Shown here: positions 44,652 to 56,206 of the stretch, one piece after another
How positions within the stretch are numbered: position 1 is the first letter of the stretch
How the letters are laid out: each line of letters starts with the position of its first letter
From: Ahaetulla prasina
Taxonomy: Eukaryota; Chordata; Lepidosauria; Squamata; Colubridae
Assembly: GCF_028640845.1 (NCBI RefSeq)
Contig: NC_080539.1
Location: 161,200,736-161,264,735 of the forward strand
Direction: 5' to 3'
Length of the DNA: 64,000 nucleotides
The notes under the pieces: model-generated
Told to the model about the DNA's origin: nothing
The model's input: only the letters and a program-made list of their open reading frames with translations
Databases searched by the model: none
Position numbers and translations under genes: made by a program

Positions 44652-47600
44652 ATGGATTCATCTTCATCAACAAAATTTCTAGATGCTGATGTGAAGGTAA
44701 CTAATGTATACTACCATCGAAAAGAAGTCCTTGTAAAATTTCAAGGCCAATTTAACACAGAATGTGAGCTTGATTATCATATATTGCAAAAAGAAATACA
44801 GCAAGTACCAAAAGTGAAAGCTTCTGTTGCAGTTGGTGAATTCTGTTTAGTCAAAGACTCAGAGTGTGGAGAATGGTACAGAGGAAAAGTATTAAAAAAA
44901 GGACATGATACCTATGATGTACATTTTATGGACAATGGGAAAATACTGGCAGTGCATGAAACACATCTTGCTTCTCCCATTGATGAATTGTTTCAGCTTC
45001 CTCCAAAGATGGTTTATGGGATTTTTGCAAATGTCCTTCCAATTGAAGACAAATGGACTGCCAAAGCTTTTAATTACTTTTCATCTTTGATAGGCTTGCA
45101 GATTAAAGGTCATATACAAGCCACTCTGCCAGACCAAATGTTTCTTCTTCATGTGCCCAAAATTGCTTCTGATGTGGTTGAATTCAGAATAGGAAAACTT
45201 GTTGATGTAGATACTTTCTGTCTTATTGTTGAAATGTTAACTGCATTTTCACAGGAGTCGCTTTGTAAACAAATGTCGGATTTACCGCAACAGAAGTGTA
45301 CAAGTCCAGGTACTCTATTTTGTGCTGCTGGAGTTCAGCCAAATATTCCACCAGTTCTAAGAAATCTTCAACCAATTTTGTCTGTTGGTGCTGTAGAAAA
45401 AGTAAAAATATCAGTAGCAGTTAGCCCCAGTATGTTTTATTGCCAGTTACTTCGACAACAGATACAGCTGGATACATTGATAAGAGACATGTTTTCCTAT
45501 TATGACTCTATTAGCAGAGTAAAACTTCCATCTTGTGACAATTTTGGAGCCCTTTGTGCAGCTAGACAAAATAATGGTCAGTGGCAGAGAGGAGTAATAC
45601 AACAGCTACTTTCTGACAAAGTGAAGATTTGGTTTATGGATTTTGGTAACTATGAAGCTGTGTCTTCTGAGTATATTTTGAAGCTTCCACCAGAATTTAT
45701 TTCAGTACCTATGTTTTCATTTCCTTGTGCTCTATCATGTCTTAGTGATCAAGATGAAATGGAAAGAAAGGCTCAGCTAGAAGAATTTAAAGAAATCCTA
45801 TTAACACAACAGGCTATTTTGGCCAACATAGATCGGTTCAATAGTAAAGAGCATATATATTATGTTACGTTACGTAAATGCGCATTGACACAGACAAATG
45901 AAAATCTATCTAGGCAAAATGATGTGGAACCAAAATATAACATGGATGTCTCTTGTACAAGCGGGAATGTACAAAATTCTAGTGTGAACTTGGCAGAGAA
46001 GATTTACAATATTACTCAACAATCAAGTTATTCTTCAAATCAAAAGGATACTCATTTACTGTGTTCCCCTTTAACAATTCCTTACAAAAGAGCAGAAATG
46101 AAAATAAATTCAGTTTGTGTTGCTTTTGCAGTTTATGTTTTGAATCCATCAAATTTCTGGGTGCAAACAAATGATTTCTTAGATGAGTTTGAAGCTTTAA
46201 TGAAGAAAGTTGCAGATGTGTATGATGGAGATGAAATCAATGATAAAATTCTAGAAAACCCAGAGCCCGGCAGACTATGTTGTGCCCGATATAGCAAAGA
46301 CAAGTTTTTTTATAGGGCTGTCATTAGACAAATCGTAGACAATAATGTTGATGTTTATTTTTTAGATTTTGGGAACACTGACACAGTGCCACTGTTTGAT
46401 GTGAAGATTTTGCTTCCAGAGTTTCAAGAATTACCGGCATTAGCCATGTCCTGTACACTTGCTAATGCATTTCCAATTGAAGATCTATGGACTAAAAAAG
46501 AAACAGATTTCTTTAAAACAGTTGTGGTTGACAAACCAATCACACTGCATGTTCTTGCAAAACAAAAGGAGAATTATATTGTCAATGTGCACTGTATGAA
46601 TGGCTCCGAGCAAACTGATGTTCTTGGGCTTATGATTGAGGCTGGATGTGCAGAATATTGGGAGGTAAAGCAAGATCCATTTCAGAAAACAATAAGGGGC
46701 TTTCAACGAAAATGTCCCCCAAAAAATAAAAATAGAGAAATACTAAGTAAAGCATCTATTCAGAAGAATGAAGTACTGATACCTAAAACTACTGATGAGA
46801 ATAAAAAGCTGAATACTCACATTGTGACAAAAGGAAATGATAGCATTTTCCCACCATGGAAAAACATATTTTCCAATAAATATGAGCAAATGTTTGAGAA
46901 AACAGACAGAGTACAATGCTATAAAGAGTACAAATTTAAACCAGGTTATGTGCTTGATGTTGTATGTTGTCATATTATTTCACCAGGCAATTTTTTATGC
47001 CAGATACAAGATAAGCTACCGGAGCTAAATAGTATGATGGAACAAATTCAGATTTTTTACAATACTCAAAAAAGACCTTATGAAAGTGGAAAGCTTGCCT
47101 GTGTTGTGAAATATTCTACAGATGGAAAATGGTACAGAGCTGTTGTACTGAAACATGTATCCAAAACTGAAACTGATGTGATATTTGTAGACTATGGTAA
47201 CAGGGAAAGAGTTTTGTTGAAAGATCTTCAAGCTATTCATCCAGACTTCCTAATTTTGGAATGTCAAGCATTCAGATGTTGTCTTAATGGTGTCAGTAAA
47301 TCCTTAATATTTGACCCCTATATTTGGACTGCTGAGATATGCAGCAATTTTGAAAGATTTATTTCGTCTTCTAATGAACAACTCATTTGTTCAATTTGTG
47401 CCCTAGTTCTTAAGACTCCCAATTATTTATATTACATTGTTGATTTGAAGAATCCGTTTACTAGTTTAAGGCAATTTCTCTTTGAAAGTGGCCATGCAGA
47501 AATTTACCCTTTTGAATGTGCACAAGCTCTTATAACTCCATTTTCTCTATGTAGCTTTTATTATTCATCTTTTAATATGGAAGTTGGAAATGAAGAGAAA

Positions 47601-50600
47601 GTATATGTATCTTATATATATAGCCCTACAAAATTCTATTGCCAGTTAAGTAGAAATGCAAATGAAATAGACAAGATACATAAAAAGATTTTGGAAATTA
47701 GCCCCAAAACAAGCCATGCAATCCAAATGAATACTCACAGTTTATGCATAGCGAAATATTTTGAGAATGGAGTCTTCTATAGAGCTTTAGCATCTCCTAT
47801 GGAATTACCTGATTTCTGCCCAGTATATTTTGTGGACTTTGGAAATAAACAATTGGTAGCCAAAGAGAAACTGGTTCCTATTCCAAACAGTGTTTCAGAA
47901 TTAATGTTCACACCTATGCAAGCTATTACTTGTTATTTATCAGGTCTAAAGGATGTTGAAATTTCATCTGAAATAAAAACATGGTTTGAAAAAAAATACT
48001 TGGAAAAAGAGTTGAAGGCAGTAGTAATATCTAAAGAATCTGATGGGCAGTTCGGTATGGAGTTGTATGATGGTGAACTACAAATAAATGGAAAGATTAA
48101 AGATTTACTAAACCAAAAAAAAGGTCATCTGAACCCAAAGAATATAAAAAAAAGTTTTAAAAAACGTATTGGGAATAAACATAGGCCTTATAAAATAGAT
48201 TTGGATATAGAGAGAAAAAAAGTTGAAAGTAAAGAAATTGGACAGCAAACAAAAACAGGCAATGATAAGTTACCTGCTAAATATAGGAACAAAATAGTAA
48301 TTGATCAACAGAAACTGGGTAGTGGACCTGCAAAGTTTCCATTGACTTTGGATTTTTCAGATTTCATGTTGAAAAAAGTTTTGAGATACATGTATGAAAG
48401 TACTTGCAAAGAACTCAATACTGATGCCGTTGATCAACTTAATGAACAGTCAAAGAAAATTAAAAATAAAAGGACTAGATTGCATAAACTAAAATTAAAT
48501 GCTTCGGGACAAGAAAGAAGGAACAAGACTAAGCAAAAGTACACTGATCTTCCCCAACCTGACATTCTTCTAAATTCTAAAGTCTGGGGTTATATGTCTT
48601 ATGTAGCTAATCTTTCAAGTTTCTATGTTCATCGTTCAGAGGATAAAAAAAGAATTGTGCAACTTGCTGGGGAACTGAACAGAGAATCTCTGATTAAAGA
48701 ATCAGAAATAGCGGCTGAACTTGAGAAAGATGATGTGGTTTTAGCAAAATATGAAGATGATTGTTGCATGTACAGAGCTTTAGTTAGAAAAGTCCTAGCC
48801 AATAAGTTTTTTGAAGTAGAGTTTATTGATTATGGTAACATAGCAACTGTGAATTCAAAAAATATCTACAAAATTGAAAAGTGTTTACTCAGTTTACCAA
48901 GACTCAGCATACATTGCTTCCTTAGTAAAGCAAAGTCCTTGTTTTCAAATAAAAACTGGAGTACTGATATGGATGCTTACTTTATTGATGAGGTAAATAA
49001 TCAGCCAGTCATGATTAAGTTTCTACAACAGTATGAGCAACAGTGGGAGGTTGATATAATCTGTCATGGAATATCTATCTCTGATAAATTAATAGAGAGA
49101 GAAACCCTTTTTTGTTTAGAGAACATATTTTCACTAAACTTCGACCACAATATGAAATGGCTCCCAACAATAGATTCAGAAACTAGTAGTAATGATCCAG
49201 GTAAAAAGTCAGAAAGTCAAACTTTATGTGAAAGCATTAAAATCAGACCTACTAAAATTGGCTACCAAAATATAAAGCCTGGACAGATAGAAATAGCTGA
49301 CGTTGGTCATATTTCAAGTAATGGGAACTTCTATGTGACGTTAACTAAGGATGCACAAACAATGCTCAATTTAAATGTACTAGTTGCTCAAGAGGTAGAG
49401 AAAAAGTGTGTTATTGCTATGGAAGACATTAGAGAAGGATTAGAATGTTTGGTAAGATCAAACAAACTCTTGGGATGGTATCGATCTAAAGTTATTAAAA
49501 AATATGTAAAGGAGGAATATATGTTGGTCCTTTTTGTGGATTTAGGAAAGTATGAAATGGTGTCACTGCACGATACACGTGTGCTGACTGAAAAAATAAG
49601 ATGTGTTCCAAGGAATGCAGTGCTTTGTAAATGGATTTGGATTGGAAATCTAAGTGATTTGTCTTTTGAGGGAATGATGGAGAAGGTAAAATATTGCGAG
49701 ATAAATATTATATTTTTTAAATACTTAGAATCTGAGCTTATTTGGGAAGTAGATCTTTTTATAGATGGAATTTTATTTTTGGAGTACTGGAATCAAATAT
49801 CTAACCAAACAAAATTAGAGACACATGCAGATAATGTGAGCAAATCACTTGATATCTCAGTCAGGTCAAATTCAATTTCATGGGCACAATTTCAAAAGAA
49901 TAGTCACAATCTTGGATTTGTCACATCAGTCAGTGATCCTTCAAACTTCTGTATTCAGTTACAAGATTCATTTAAAACTCTGATAGCCTTGTTCAAAATG
50001 CTCTCTAATCTTCCAGAAATCCTCCCAACTATGCCACAAGAATGTATAATTCCTGGTGCCTGCTGCTTAATAAAAAATGGACCTAATGAAACCTGGAATA
50101 GAGTTGAAGTTTTTGGAGTGCTCAAAGATTCTAGTACATTAATGCTTACTTTTATTGATGATGTGGGGTTATCAGTTCCCCTTCCCATCTCTGATGTCTC
50201 GAAGCTGAAGATTATCCCAGAAAAACTAGCTAGTTTACCACAATTAACCTATCCTTGCTCATTGTTTGGAGTGAAGCCTGCTGATGGGAAACATTGGAAT
50301 GATGAGGCCAAACTTAAAATTCAAGAATTTCTTGGTCGACAAGATCTCACATTCCAGTTCAAACAGCCTCGTTGTGGATTGAAGCTAGAAGTAGGTGTGT
50401 TTTTTGAGCAAAACAATGCGGCAGATGTATTGGTTGCTTCTGGTTGTGCTTTGTATTCTAAAACTGCATCCTTTGGATCAGCTAGTTGTGATGAACTTCG
50501 GCTACCAAATTCACGTGTTATTTATGATCCACTCTCCATTCAGAAGATCTCTGAACCACAGATTGCCATAAACAAAGACAAGAAAGGCCCACAGAATTCA

Positions 50601-50870
50601 GATGTGCAATTGAAATGTGTTGATTTAAAAAATTTAGAGGTGAACAGGTCAAAGAAATTACATGGTAAAAAAAAAGGCTCTTGGATGACTTTCTTGCATA
50701 AAAGTAAAAGAAATTCTAGAAGTCTGCACAAGCACAATAAGAAATTATTTCATCAATGTTGTGACAGAGAAAAAATCAACCAAACATATTCTACAAGCGT
50801 ATCGAAGGCTTCTGACAAGTTGCTTTTGGACTCCAAGAATGCTCAGATCCAGATTCATGAAGAAACTTGA
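44652..50870 (+). CDS. TDRD15: Tudor domain-containing protein 15 (single coding exon)
   Basis: The reading frame encodes 2072 residues without interruption. Eight Tudor modules are visible, with core strands near residues 60-105, 298-345, 538-588, 812-862, 1027-1075, 1357-1405, 1594-1645 and 1799-1855. Modules 2-6 keep the D-(F/Y)-G-N signature (FMDFGN, FLDFGN, FVDYGN, FVDFGN, FIDYGN), which in this family forms the pocket for methylated arginine. Module 1 reads FMDNGK, module 7 FVDLGK and module 8 FIDDVG, so those pockets are probably lost. Several modules are followed by the helical PIEDxW-type segment of extended Tudor domains. Lysine-rich linkers lie near residues 1150-1200 and 1270-1300, and the C-terminus is basic. 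There is no transmembrane segment or catalytic domain. Tudor proteins of this type scaffold PIWI proteins in germ granules; that role is inferred from the family. I chose the ATG at 44652 because an intron acceptor ends at 44646; the open frame upstream to 44619 is intronic. Eight Tudor domains in one large exon fit TDRD15 better than TDRD1, TDRD6 or RNF17. Confidence 0.93.
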   Translation: MDSSSSTKFLDADVKVTNVYYHRKEVLVKFQGQFNTECELDYHILQKEIQQVPKVKASVAVGEFCLVKDSECGEWYRGKVLKKGHDTYDVHFMDNGKILAVHETHLASPIDELFQLPPKMVYGIFANVLPIEDKWTAKAFNYFSSLIGLQIKGHIQATLPDQMFLLHVPKIASDVVEFRIGKLVDVDTFCLIVEMLTAFSQESLCKQMSDLPQQKCTSPGTLFCAAGVQPNIPPVLRNLQPILSVGAVEKVKISVAVSPSMFYCQLLRQQIQLDTLIRDMFSYYDSISRVKLPSCDNFGALCAARQNNGQWQRGVIQQLLSDKVKIWFMDFGNYEAVSSEYILKLPPEFISVPMFSFPCALSCLSDQDEMERKAQLEEFKEILLTQQAILANIDRFNSKEHIYYVTLRKCALTQTNENLSRQNDVEPKYNMDVSCTSGNVQNSSVNLAEKIYNITQQSSYSSNQKDTHLLCSPLTIPYKRAEMKINSVCVAFAVYVLNPSNFWVQTNDFLDEFEALMKKVADVYDGDEINDKILENPEPGRLCCARYSKDKFFYRAVIRQIVDNNVDVYFLDFGNTDTVPLFDVKILLPEFQELPALAMSCTLANAFPIEDLWTKKETDFFKTVVVDKPITLHVLAKQKENYIVNVHCMNGSEQTDVLGLMIEAGCAEYWEVKQDPFQKTIRGFQRKCPPKNKNREILSKASIQKNEVLIPKTTDENKKLNTHIVTKGNDSIFPPWKNIFSNKYEQMFEKTDRVQCYKEYKFKPGYVLDVVCCHIISPGNFLCQIQDKLPELNSMMEQIQIFYNTQKRPYESGKLACVVKYSTDGKWYRAVVLKHVSKTETDVIFVDYGNRERVLLKDLQAIHPDFLILECQAFRCCLNGVSKSLIFDPYIWTAEICSNFERFISSSNEQLICSICALVLKTPNYLYYIVDLKNPFTSLRQFLFESGHAEIYPFECAQALITPFSLCSFYYSSFNMEVGNEEKVYVSYIYSPTKFYCQLSRNANEIDKIHKKILEISPKTSHAIQMNTHSLCIAKYFENGVFYRALASPMELPDFCPVYFVDFGNKQLVAKEKLVPIPNSVSELMFTPMQAITCYLSGLKDVEISSEIKTWFEKKYLEKELKAVVISKESDGQFGMELYDGELQINGKIKDLLNQKKGHLNPKNIKKSFKKRIGNKHRPYKIDLDIERKKVESKEIGQQTKTGNDKLPAKYRNKIVIDQQKLGSGPAKFPLTLDFSDFMLKKVLRYMYESTCKELNTDAVDQLNEQSKKIKNKRTRLHKLKLNASGQERRNKTKQKYTDLPQPDILLNSKVWGYMSYVANLSSFYVHRSEDKKRIVQLAGELNRESLIKESEIAAELEKDDVVLAKYEDDCCMYRALVRKVLANKFFEVEFIDYGNIATVNSKNIYKIEKCLLSLPRLSIHCFLSKAKSLFSNKNWSTDMDAYFIDEVNNQPVMIKFLQQYEQQWEVDIICHGISISDKLIERETLFCLENIFSLNFDHNMKWLPTIDSETSSNDPGKKSESQTLCESIKIRPTKIGYQNIKPGQIEIADVGHISSNGNFYVTLTKDAQTMLNLNVLVAQEVEKKCVIAMEDIREGLECLVRSNKLLGWYRSKVIKKYVKEEYMLVLFVDLGKYEMVSLHDTRVLTEKIRCVPRNAVLCKWIWIGNLSDLSFEGMMEKVKYCEINIIFFKYLESELIWEVDLFIDGILFLEYWNQISNQTKLETHADNVSKSLDISVRSNSISWAQFQKNSHNLGFVTSVSDPSNFCIQLQDSFKTLIALFKMLSNLPEILPTMPQECIIPGACCLIKNGPNETWNRVEVFGVLKDSSTLMLTFIDDVGLSVPLPISDVSKLKIIPEKLASLPQLTYPCSLFGVKPADGKHWNDEAKLKIQEFLGRQDLTFQFKQPRCGLKLEVGVFFEQNNAADVLVASGCALYSKTASFGSASCDELRLPNSRVIYDPLSIQKISEPQIAINKDKKGPQNSDVQLKCVDLKNLEVNRSKKLHGKKKGSWMTFLHKSKRNSRSLHKHNKKLFHQCCDREKINQTYSTSVSKASDKLLLDSKNAQIQIHEET

Positions 50871-51361
50871 ACACGTACTCACAAGAAAGGTCAGTTTCAA
50901 ATGACACTTAAAACAGCTGTATAAAATGGTCTTATCCTTTGCTTTACCTATAACAGGAACAATAGTTTGGGCTTCTTTTAAGGATATGAGCAAAAGAATC
51001 ATGCATAAACTGCCATAATGCATACTGGAAGGATATTAGTATATTCCACATACAATGCAGTACGGCTTGCATCAAATCTATATGAGTTTGCACAGTGTGG
51101 ATGTGTGTAGAAAGATAATCTGCCACAATGTGATTATCTGTAGGTAGCCTTTAAGGCTCATTATGGAGCAGACAGTTTAGTTCTCTTGGAGAACTATTAT
51201 GCTAAGAATTTGACAGCAAAGTAGTGTTCTGTGTTTTGCTGAGCATTTTGGCAGGTTTCAAGCAGAAAAATCTTCTGAATGGCTTTCAGCTCAGAAACAC
51301 AATTTTTTAATGGCTTAGGTTTTTAGAAATATGATTTAAAAAGAGGTGTTAGAGATACCTA

Positions 51362-51723
51362 CAGGTAGTCCTCGACTTACGACCACAATCGAGCCCAAAG
51401 TTTGGTAAGTGAGTTTTGCTCCATTTGTCGACTTTTCTTGTCGCAGTTGTTAAGTGAATCACTGCATCTTAGTTAAATTAACAGTTGTTAAGTGAATCTG
51501 GCTTCCCCATTAACTTTGCTTGCCAGAAGTTTGCAAAAGGAGATTTACAGGACCCTAGGACACTGTAGCCTTCATAAATATGAGTCGGTTGCCAAGTGTC
51601 TGAATTTTGATCACATGACCACGGAGATGTGAAAAATGGTAATAAATTCCTTTTTTCAGTGGGAAAAGACTGTGTAACTTTGAATGGCTATTAAATGAAT
51701 TGTTGTAAGTTGACGACTACCTG
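51362..51723 (-). mobile_element. Mariner-like non-autonomous element, downstream of TDRD15
   Basis: 362 bp in reverse orientation. It begins CAGGTAGTCCTCGACTTA and ends GACGACTACCTG. TA is present on the left flank; the right TA has changed to CA. It lies within the putative 3' UTR intron. Confidence 0.78.
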
Positions 51724-52584
51724 CATTTGATGTGGTGGCCATTAGAAACTGTTGAATAACATCTGGTATATTTGGATTTGGTACCACCAGAATGCTGATG
51801 ACAGTACCTTTTTTACTCCTTTTCCGCTAAAGTGCAAAGAAACTTCACTTTATTTCTGAAGACAGTAATAGAGTGCAAACTTATAGATGCACAATCCAGA
51901 TCAGACACTAATGTTCTTGGTTAGTTGAAAGATAAATGAAAAAAAATGGAATTTAGTAGCTCATTTCATTAGTGTCCAAGAAGATTGGCATTGCTCGGGC
52001 AATTGATTTATGCTCACTTGTAGAAAAGAGCTATTAAAAGGCTGGAGGGCATTTTTATTTAGAAATAATCATCTTTTTTTCATGGATATAAAGACACACA
52101 TTTATATTCCACATACATATAAGGAATAATATATATTCCATATACATTACAAAAATCTTTCTCATTCTTCTATGTATATGAGTTTAGCCAGTCCTGTTAC
52201 TGTCATGTTTTGTTTGGCCACAGTAAGCCTTTCCTATCCCAGGGCCCCCCAAAATGTTGAATTTCAATTCCATTACTTCCTGAATAACAAATGCATTAAT
52301 TTGGGAAAAGGTCTACAGTCCACATAGTGTACATGACTCTGTATGTCATGTACACTCTACAGTCCATGTAGAGGGTACATAGACTATGTAGAGTATACAT
52401 GACTATGTATTGTTCCTGTGACTTTGTAGCCTAGTAGAAACTTTATGTATTCATCTCATTCAAGAAGTATAGGCTGTACTTTGGAAACCTAAAGAATTAC
52501 AAATCTGTGATAGAGAGAGACAGAGATAGATAGAGAGAGATGATGGTTGGATAGACAGATTTAAAAATGTAAAAAATAATATAA

Positions 52585-53053
52585 AAATATGTGGAGAATC
52601 TGGAAATAGTGCAGAGAAGAGCAACAAAAATGATTAGGGGGCTGGAGGCTAAAACATATGAATTAACAGTTACAGAAATTGGTTATGTCTAGTATAATGA
52701 AAAGAAGAACTAGGGGAGACATGATAGCAGTGTTCCAATATTTGAGGGGCTCCTATAAAGACACGGGAGTCAAATTATTTTCCAAAGCCACCAAAACACA
52801 AGGCAAGAAACAATGATTGGAAATTAACCAAGGAGAGAAGCAACCTAGAACTAAGGAGAAATTTCCTAATGGTGAGACCAATCAACCAATGGAGTAGCTT
52901 GCCTTCAGAAGTTGTGGGTGCTCCATCACTGAAGGCTTTCAAGAAGAGACTGGACAACCATTTGTCTGATATGGTATAGGGTTTCCTGCTTGAGCAGGGG
53001 GTTGGACTAGAAGACCTCTGAGTTCCCTTCCAACTATATTCTATGTTCTATGA
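52585..53053 (+). mobile_element. CR1 LINE 3' end
   Basis: A classic CR1 order: GAGAATCTGGAAATAGTGCA, TTCCAATATTTGAGGGG, TTCAAGAAGAGACTGGACAA, GGGGGTTGGACTAGAAGACC, and an ATTCTATGTTCTATG end. No open frame. It lies in the putative 3' UTR intron of TDRD15. Confidence 0.85.
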
Positions 53054-54850
53054 AAAAAACTTAGAAAGTTTTTTAAAAAATAAGAGTCTGTAAAAAGGCA
53101 GGTCTTTACAATAAACCTGGAAAAATTATTATGTATATTTTCTTTCTAATATATCTGCTTATGTTTTTTTTAGGTTAAAATCAGAGTAGATGGATTATCT
53201 CAGTTGAGAAGAGATCAACCTTCATTTGAAAAGCAGTACAGGAACAGTATGCAGAACATGTTCTATTTATAAATTTATCATTTATAGAAATCCAGACCAG
53301 AGGCCCATAACTATTAAAAAGTGTAAAGGGTTCATTAGTATTCTGATTTGGTTCCCTTCCTCCCCCACCATATGCATATATTTTTATGCCTTTGAAAAGT
53401 TTTTACCAAAGATTGATTTAATATTGGGATGATGACAGCATGGAAAAAGAAATACTTTGGAATAAGATTTTCAGCAAAACTAATCTGTTATCTTATTGGA
53501 GAAAGACCATTTTGCAATCGGTGCTAGATTTTTATTATGATGCTAAACTTTGTGCCTATGTAATAATCATTTGGAATTTTGTTTAATTTCAGAAGTGATT
53601 AGGAAGTATCAGGGTTTTTTTTTAAATGTAATGTAATACAATGTATCACAAGAGACAGTTGGTATGCTTTGGCCTTTGAGGATGTTGAAAAAAAGGCAGA
53701 AATCAAGAACACTTGTTCTATATGTTGCTAAATTTTGTGTATGTGAGGCATACGGTTGTATAGATTGTGTAACTGCCAAATGCTGTTGATTTGTTTTTAC
53801 CAGCCAAAAGCTTGAATTTAAACAAATATAATAGGAAAATAATCTTTTTAGTTATACTAACCATTTCAATGTAAGTACATTTCAGTAAAATATAGATTTA
53901 GTTATGGACTTCCATACATCCTGGCCATTCCAGTTTTCTTTTACAATGCTCTGTTTTGCTTACTACCACAAACAGGCTCCATCTAAACTGCAGAATATAT
54001 TAAGACAGATGTAAATCTCAAGATATTTTATTAATTATAGGGAAGTTTAATGTCGAGTTGATTGCTACCAATTCTTGCCCATTGGCGAGTACTCTAATTT
54101 CATAGTTAAAATCTGTTTTCTTTTCTTACACTTAGTGACTTGTGTATTCTCTCATGGGAGAGAGAATGAGTGAGAGGTATACAGAAATCATGTTTTAAAA
54201 CCCAGTTAAATCTTATTTGTGCATTAGAATGCTTGGAAGTTGTATATATTTTTATTGCAGGTTGTACTGCATTGAGCCTCATCAGTGAGGATTTTTCAAT
54301 ATTGTTTAGAGGGAAGACCTACAGTATATTGGAAGAAAGCTCTCCTGACAGCTTGAACCTTTCTGTTAGTTTTTTTTTTGTTTAATTCTACACATTTTAA
54401 CAGTTCTAATAACTACATTTTGAAACACATAAGTTGATTTAACTGAATTAGCATATTTGAGTAAGACATGATTTTAAACTTAAATGTCTTAAAAGTGCTA
54501 CCAAAAGAAAACCAAGCTTCCAGTTGGCCCCAGGGCTTGTTGGAAGTAACAGTGAAATATTTCTTCTTGTAACAGGCAAGAACAGCAGGAAACCAAATGG
54601 GATGCCCATGTAAAATTCAAATTAGTTTCTAAAGGCTTTAGTTTACATGTATAACTACTGATGAGTACTGGTGAGAAAATGCAGCTTGTAGCTATATGGT
54701 GTAAATATGAGTTTTCTTGCTGAGCGCCCTGAAAACAAAAGATGTGTTTGGATATTTCATGATGTTCATAAAGTGCAATGTATTTTTCTTTAAATAAAAG
54801 AATATTCTTTGACTCCAGTGATATAAAATTGTTATTAAGCAGCAATAAAG

Positions 54851-55226
54851 TGGTGGTACAAGTTTAAAACAGCCACGATAAAGCTGTAGGAAAAACTACA
54901 TTTGTAAAAAAAAACATGGTTGATGTTCCTCATACCAGATTCCAATTAGGGGAAGCTTTGGTGGGAGGAGGGAGAGAGAGAATATCAAATATATATTACT
55001 GAAATCAATATTTTGCTTTTATATGGGGACTAGGTGGGATTCTTTTTAGGTGCCGGGCCCCATTGTGCAATTCTCCCCTCACTCAATTCACCTTATAGCC
55101 TAGGTTATTCTTTTCCTCTTTTTTTAAATTAAAGGTTGAAGATCCATAGATCACATGGCTTTGTGGGGCATGTTACTGACCTTGATATTATGAAATAGAG
55201 ATGGAAGGCAGTGTTACACCATCTAA
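54851..55226. other. No gene recognised
   Basis: AT-rich DNA after the candidate poly(A) sites. The gap 55604-56201 is also empty. Confidence 0.5.
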
Positions 55227-55228
55227 TA

Positions 55229-55601
55229 CAGGTAGTCTTTGACTTATGACCCCAATTGAGCCCAATTTTTTTGTTGCTAAGTGAGACATTTGTTAAGTGA
55301 GTTTTCCCCATTTTTTGCCACAGTTGTGGCACACTTAGTAACAGGATTTTAACTGAATCTGGCTTCCCCATTGGCTTTGCTTGTCAGAAGGTTGCAAAAG
55401 GGATCACATGACCCCATGGCATGACCCCATGATGGTCATGGCAACCATCATAAATATGAAGCAGTTGCCAAACATTTGGATTTTGATCACATGACCATGG
55501 GGACGCTGCAGTAGTGATAAATGTGAAAAATGGTCATAAGTCACTTTTTTCAGTGCCGTTGTAACTTTGAACGGTCACTAAATGAAGTTGAGGATTACCT
55601 G
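55229..55601 (-). mobile_element. Mariner-like non-autonomous element
   Basis: 373 bp in reverse orientation. The ends are CAGGTAGTCTTTGACTTA and GAGGATTACCTG, with TA on both flanks. The interior holds a short local duplication (CATGACCCCATG twice). Confidence 0.8.
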
Positions 55602-56206
55602 TAGTTCTGAATGTAAAACAAGCTATGTTGCTGTTTATGTTGCTATTCTTGATTTTTGTGTGTTTTCTCTCTTTTTTTTTTCTTGAGCACAGTACATAAT
55701 TCACCTTGGCTCTTTTGCCATGGAGGCATTTAAGTGTATGTTTTGTTCATGTGTCTCGGGTCAATTGCATAGATTTTTAAAGGTACAATTTCAAACGTTA
55801 ATTCACATTCTTTTTCTGTTTATTAAATGTAAAGTGATTTTACAGAACAAAAATAAAAATAAAAAATACCAAATATTAATGAGTACACTGAAAGCAAGGA
55901 AACCTAACATAGGAATAATATAGGAGCAATAATAATTATTTCCTAGGAGCAGGCAAAAGTTTAATAGCAAGTCATATTAATGAGGAGTAGTAGGATTAGT
56001 TGAAGTATATAGCACAAATATTGTGAAAGCATTAAATTTAGTTTAACACCCTGAATAACACCATGTAAGAGTGTAAGCACTCTCTGTGGGGACAGCATTT
56101 TAGGGAAAGTGCCCTCTGAGGTTGCATAAAACCAAATGTGGAAAATAGCATAGAAAAACCTAGCTATAAGTAATGATAGAATGCGTATTATCTTTATGGA
56201 TAGATC

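Larger units (their letters stand above)
50871..54850 (+). other. Candidate TDRD15 3' UTR, possibly with one intron
   Basis: A donor-like AAAG|GTCAGT lies 19 bases after the TGA stop, with GT at 50890-50891. A polypyrimidine tract and TTTTTTAG|G at 53173/53174, with a branch-like CTAAT upstream, could be its acceptor. The intron would contain one mariner-like element and one CR1 copy. AATAAA motifs at 54793 and 54844, the second followed by a GT-rich stretch, are plausible poly(A) signals. AATAAA also occurs elsewhere in this AT-rich region, so the end is unproven. The reading frames here are short and not protein-like. Confidence 0.35.

Noticed and set aside
44905..45090. Shorter frames on both strands within 44619-51126
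   Set aside because: They are out-of-frame shadows of the TDRD15 coding exon.
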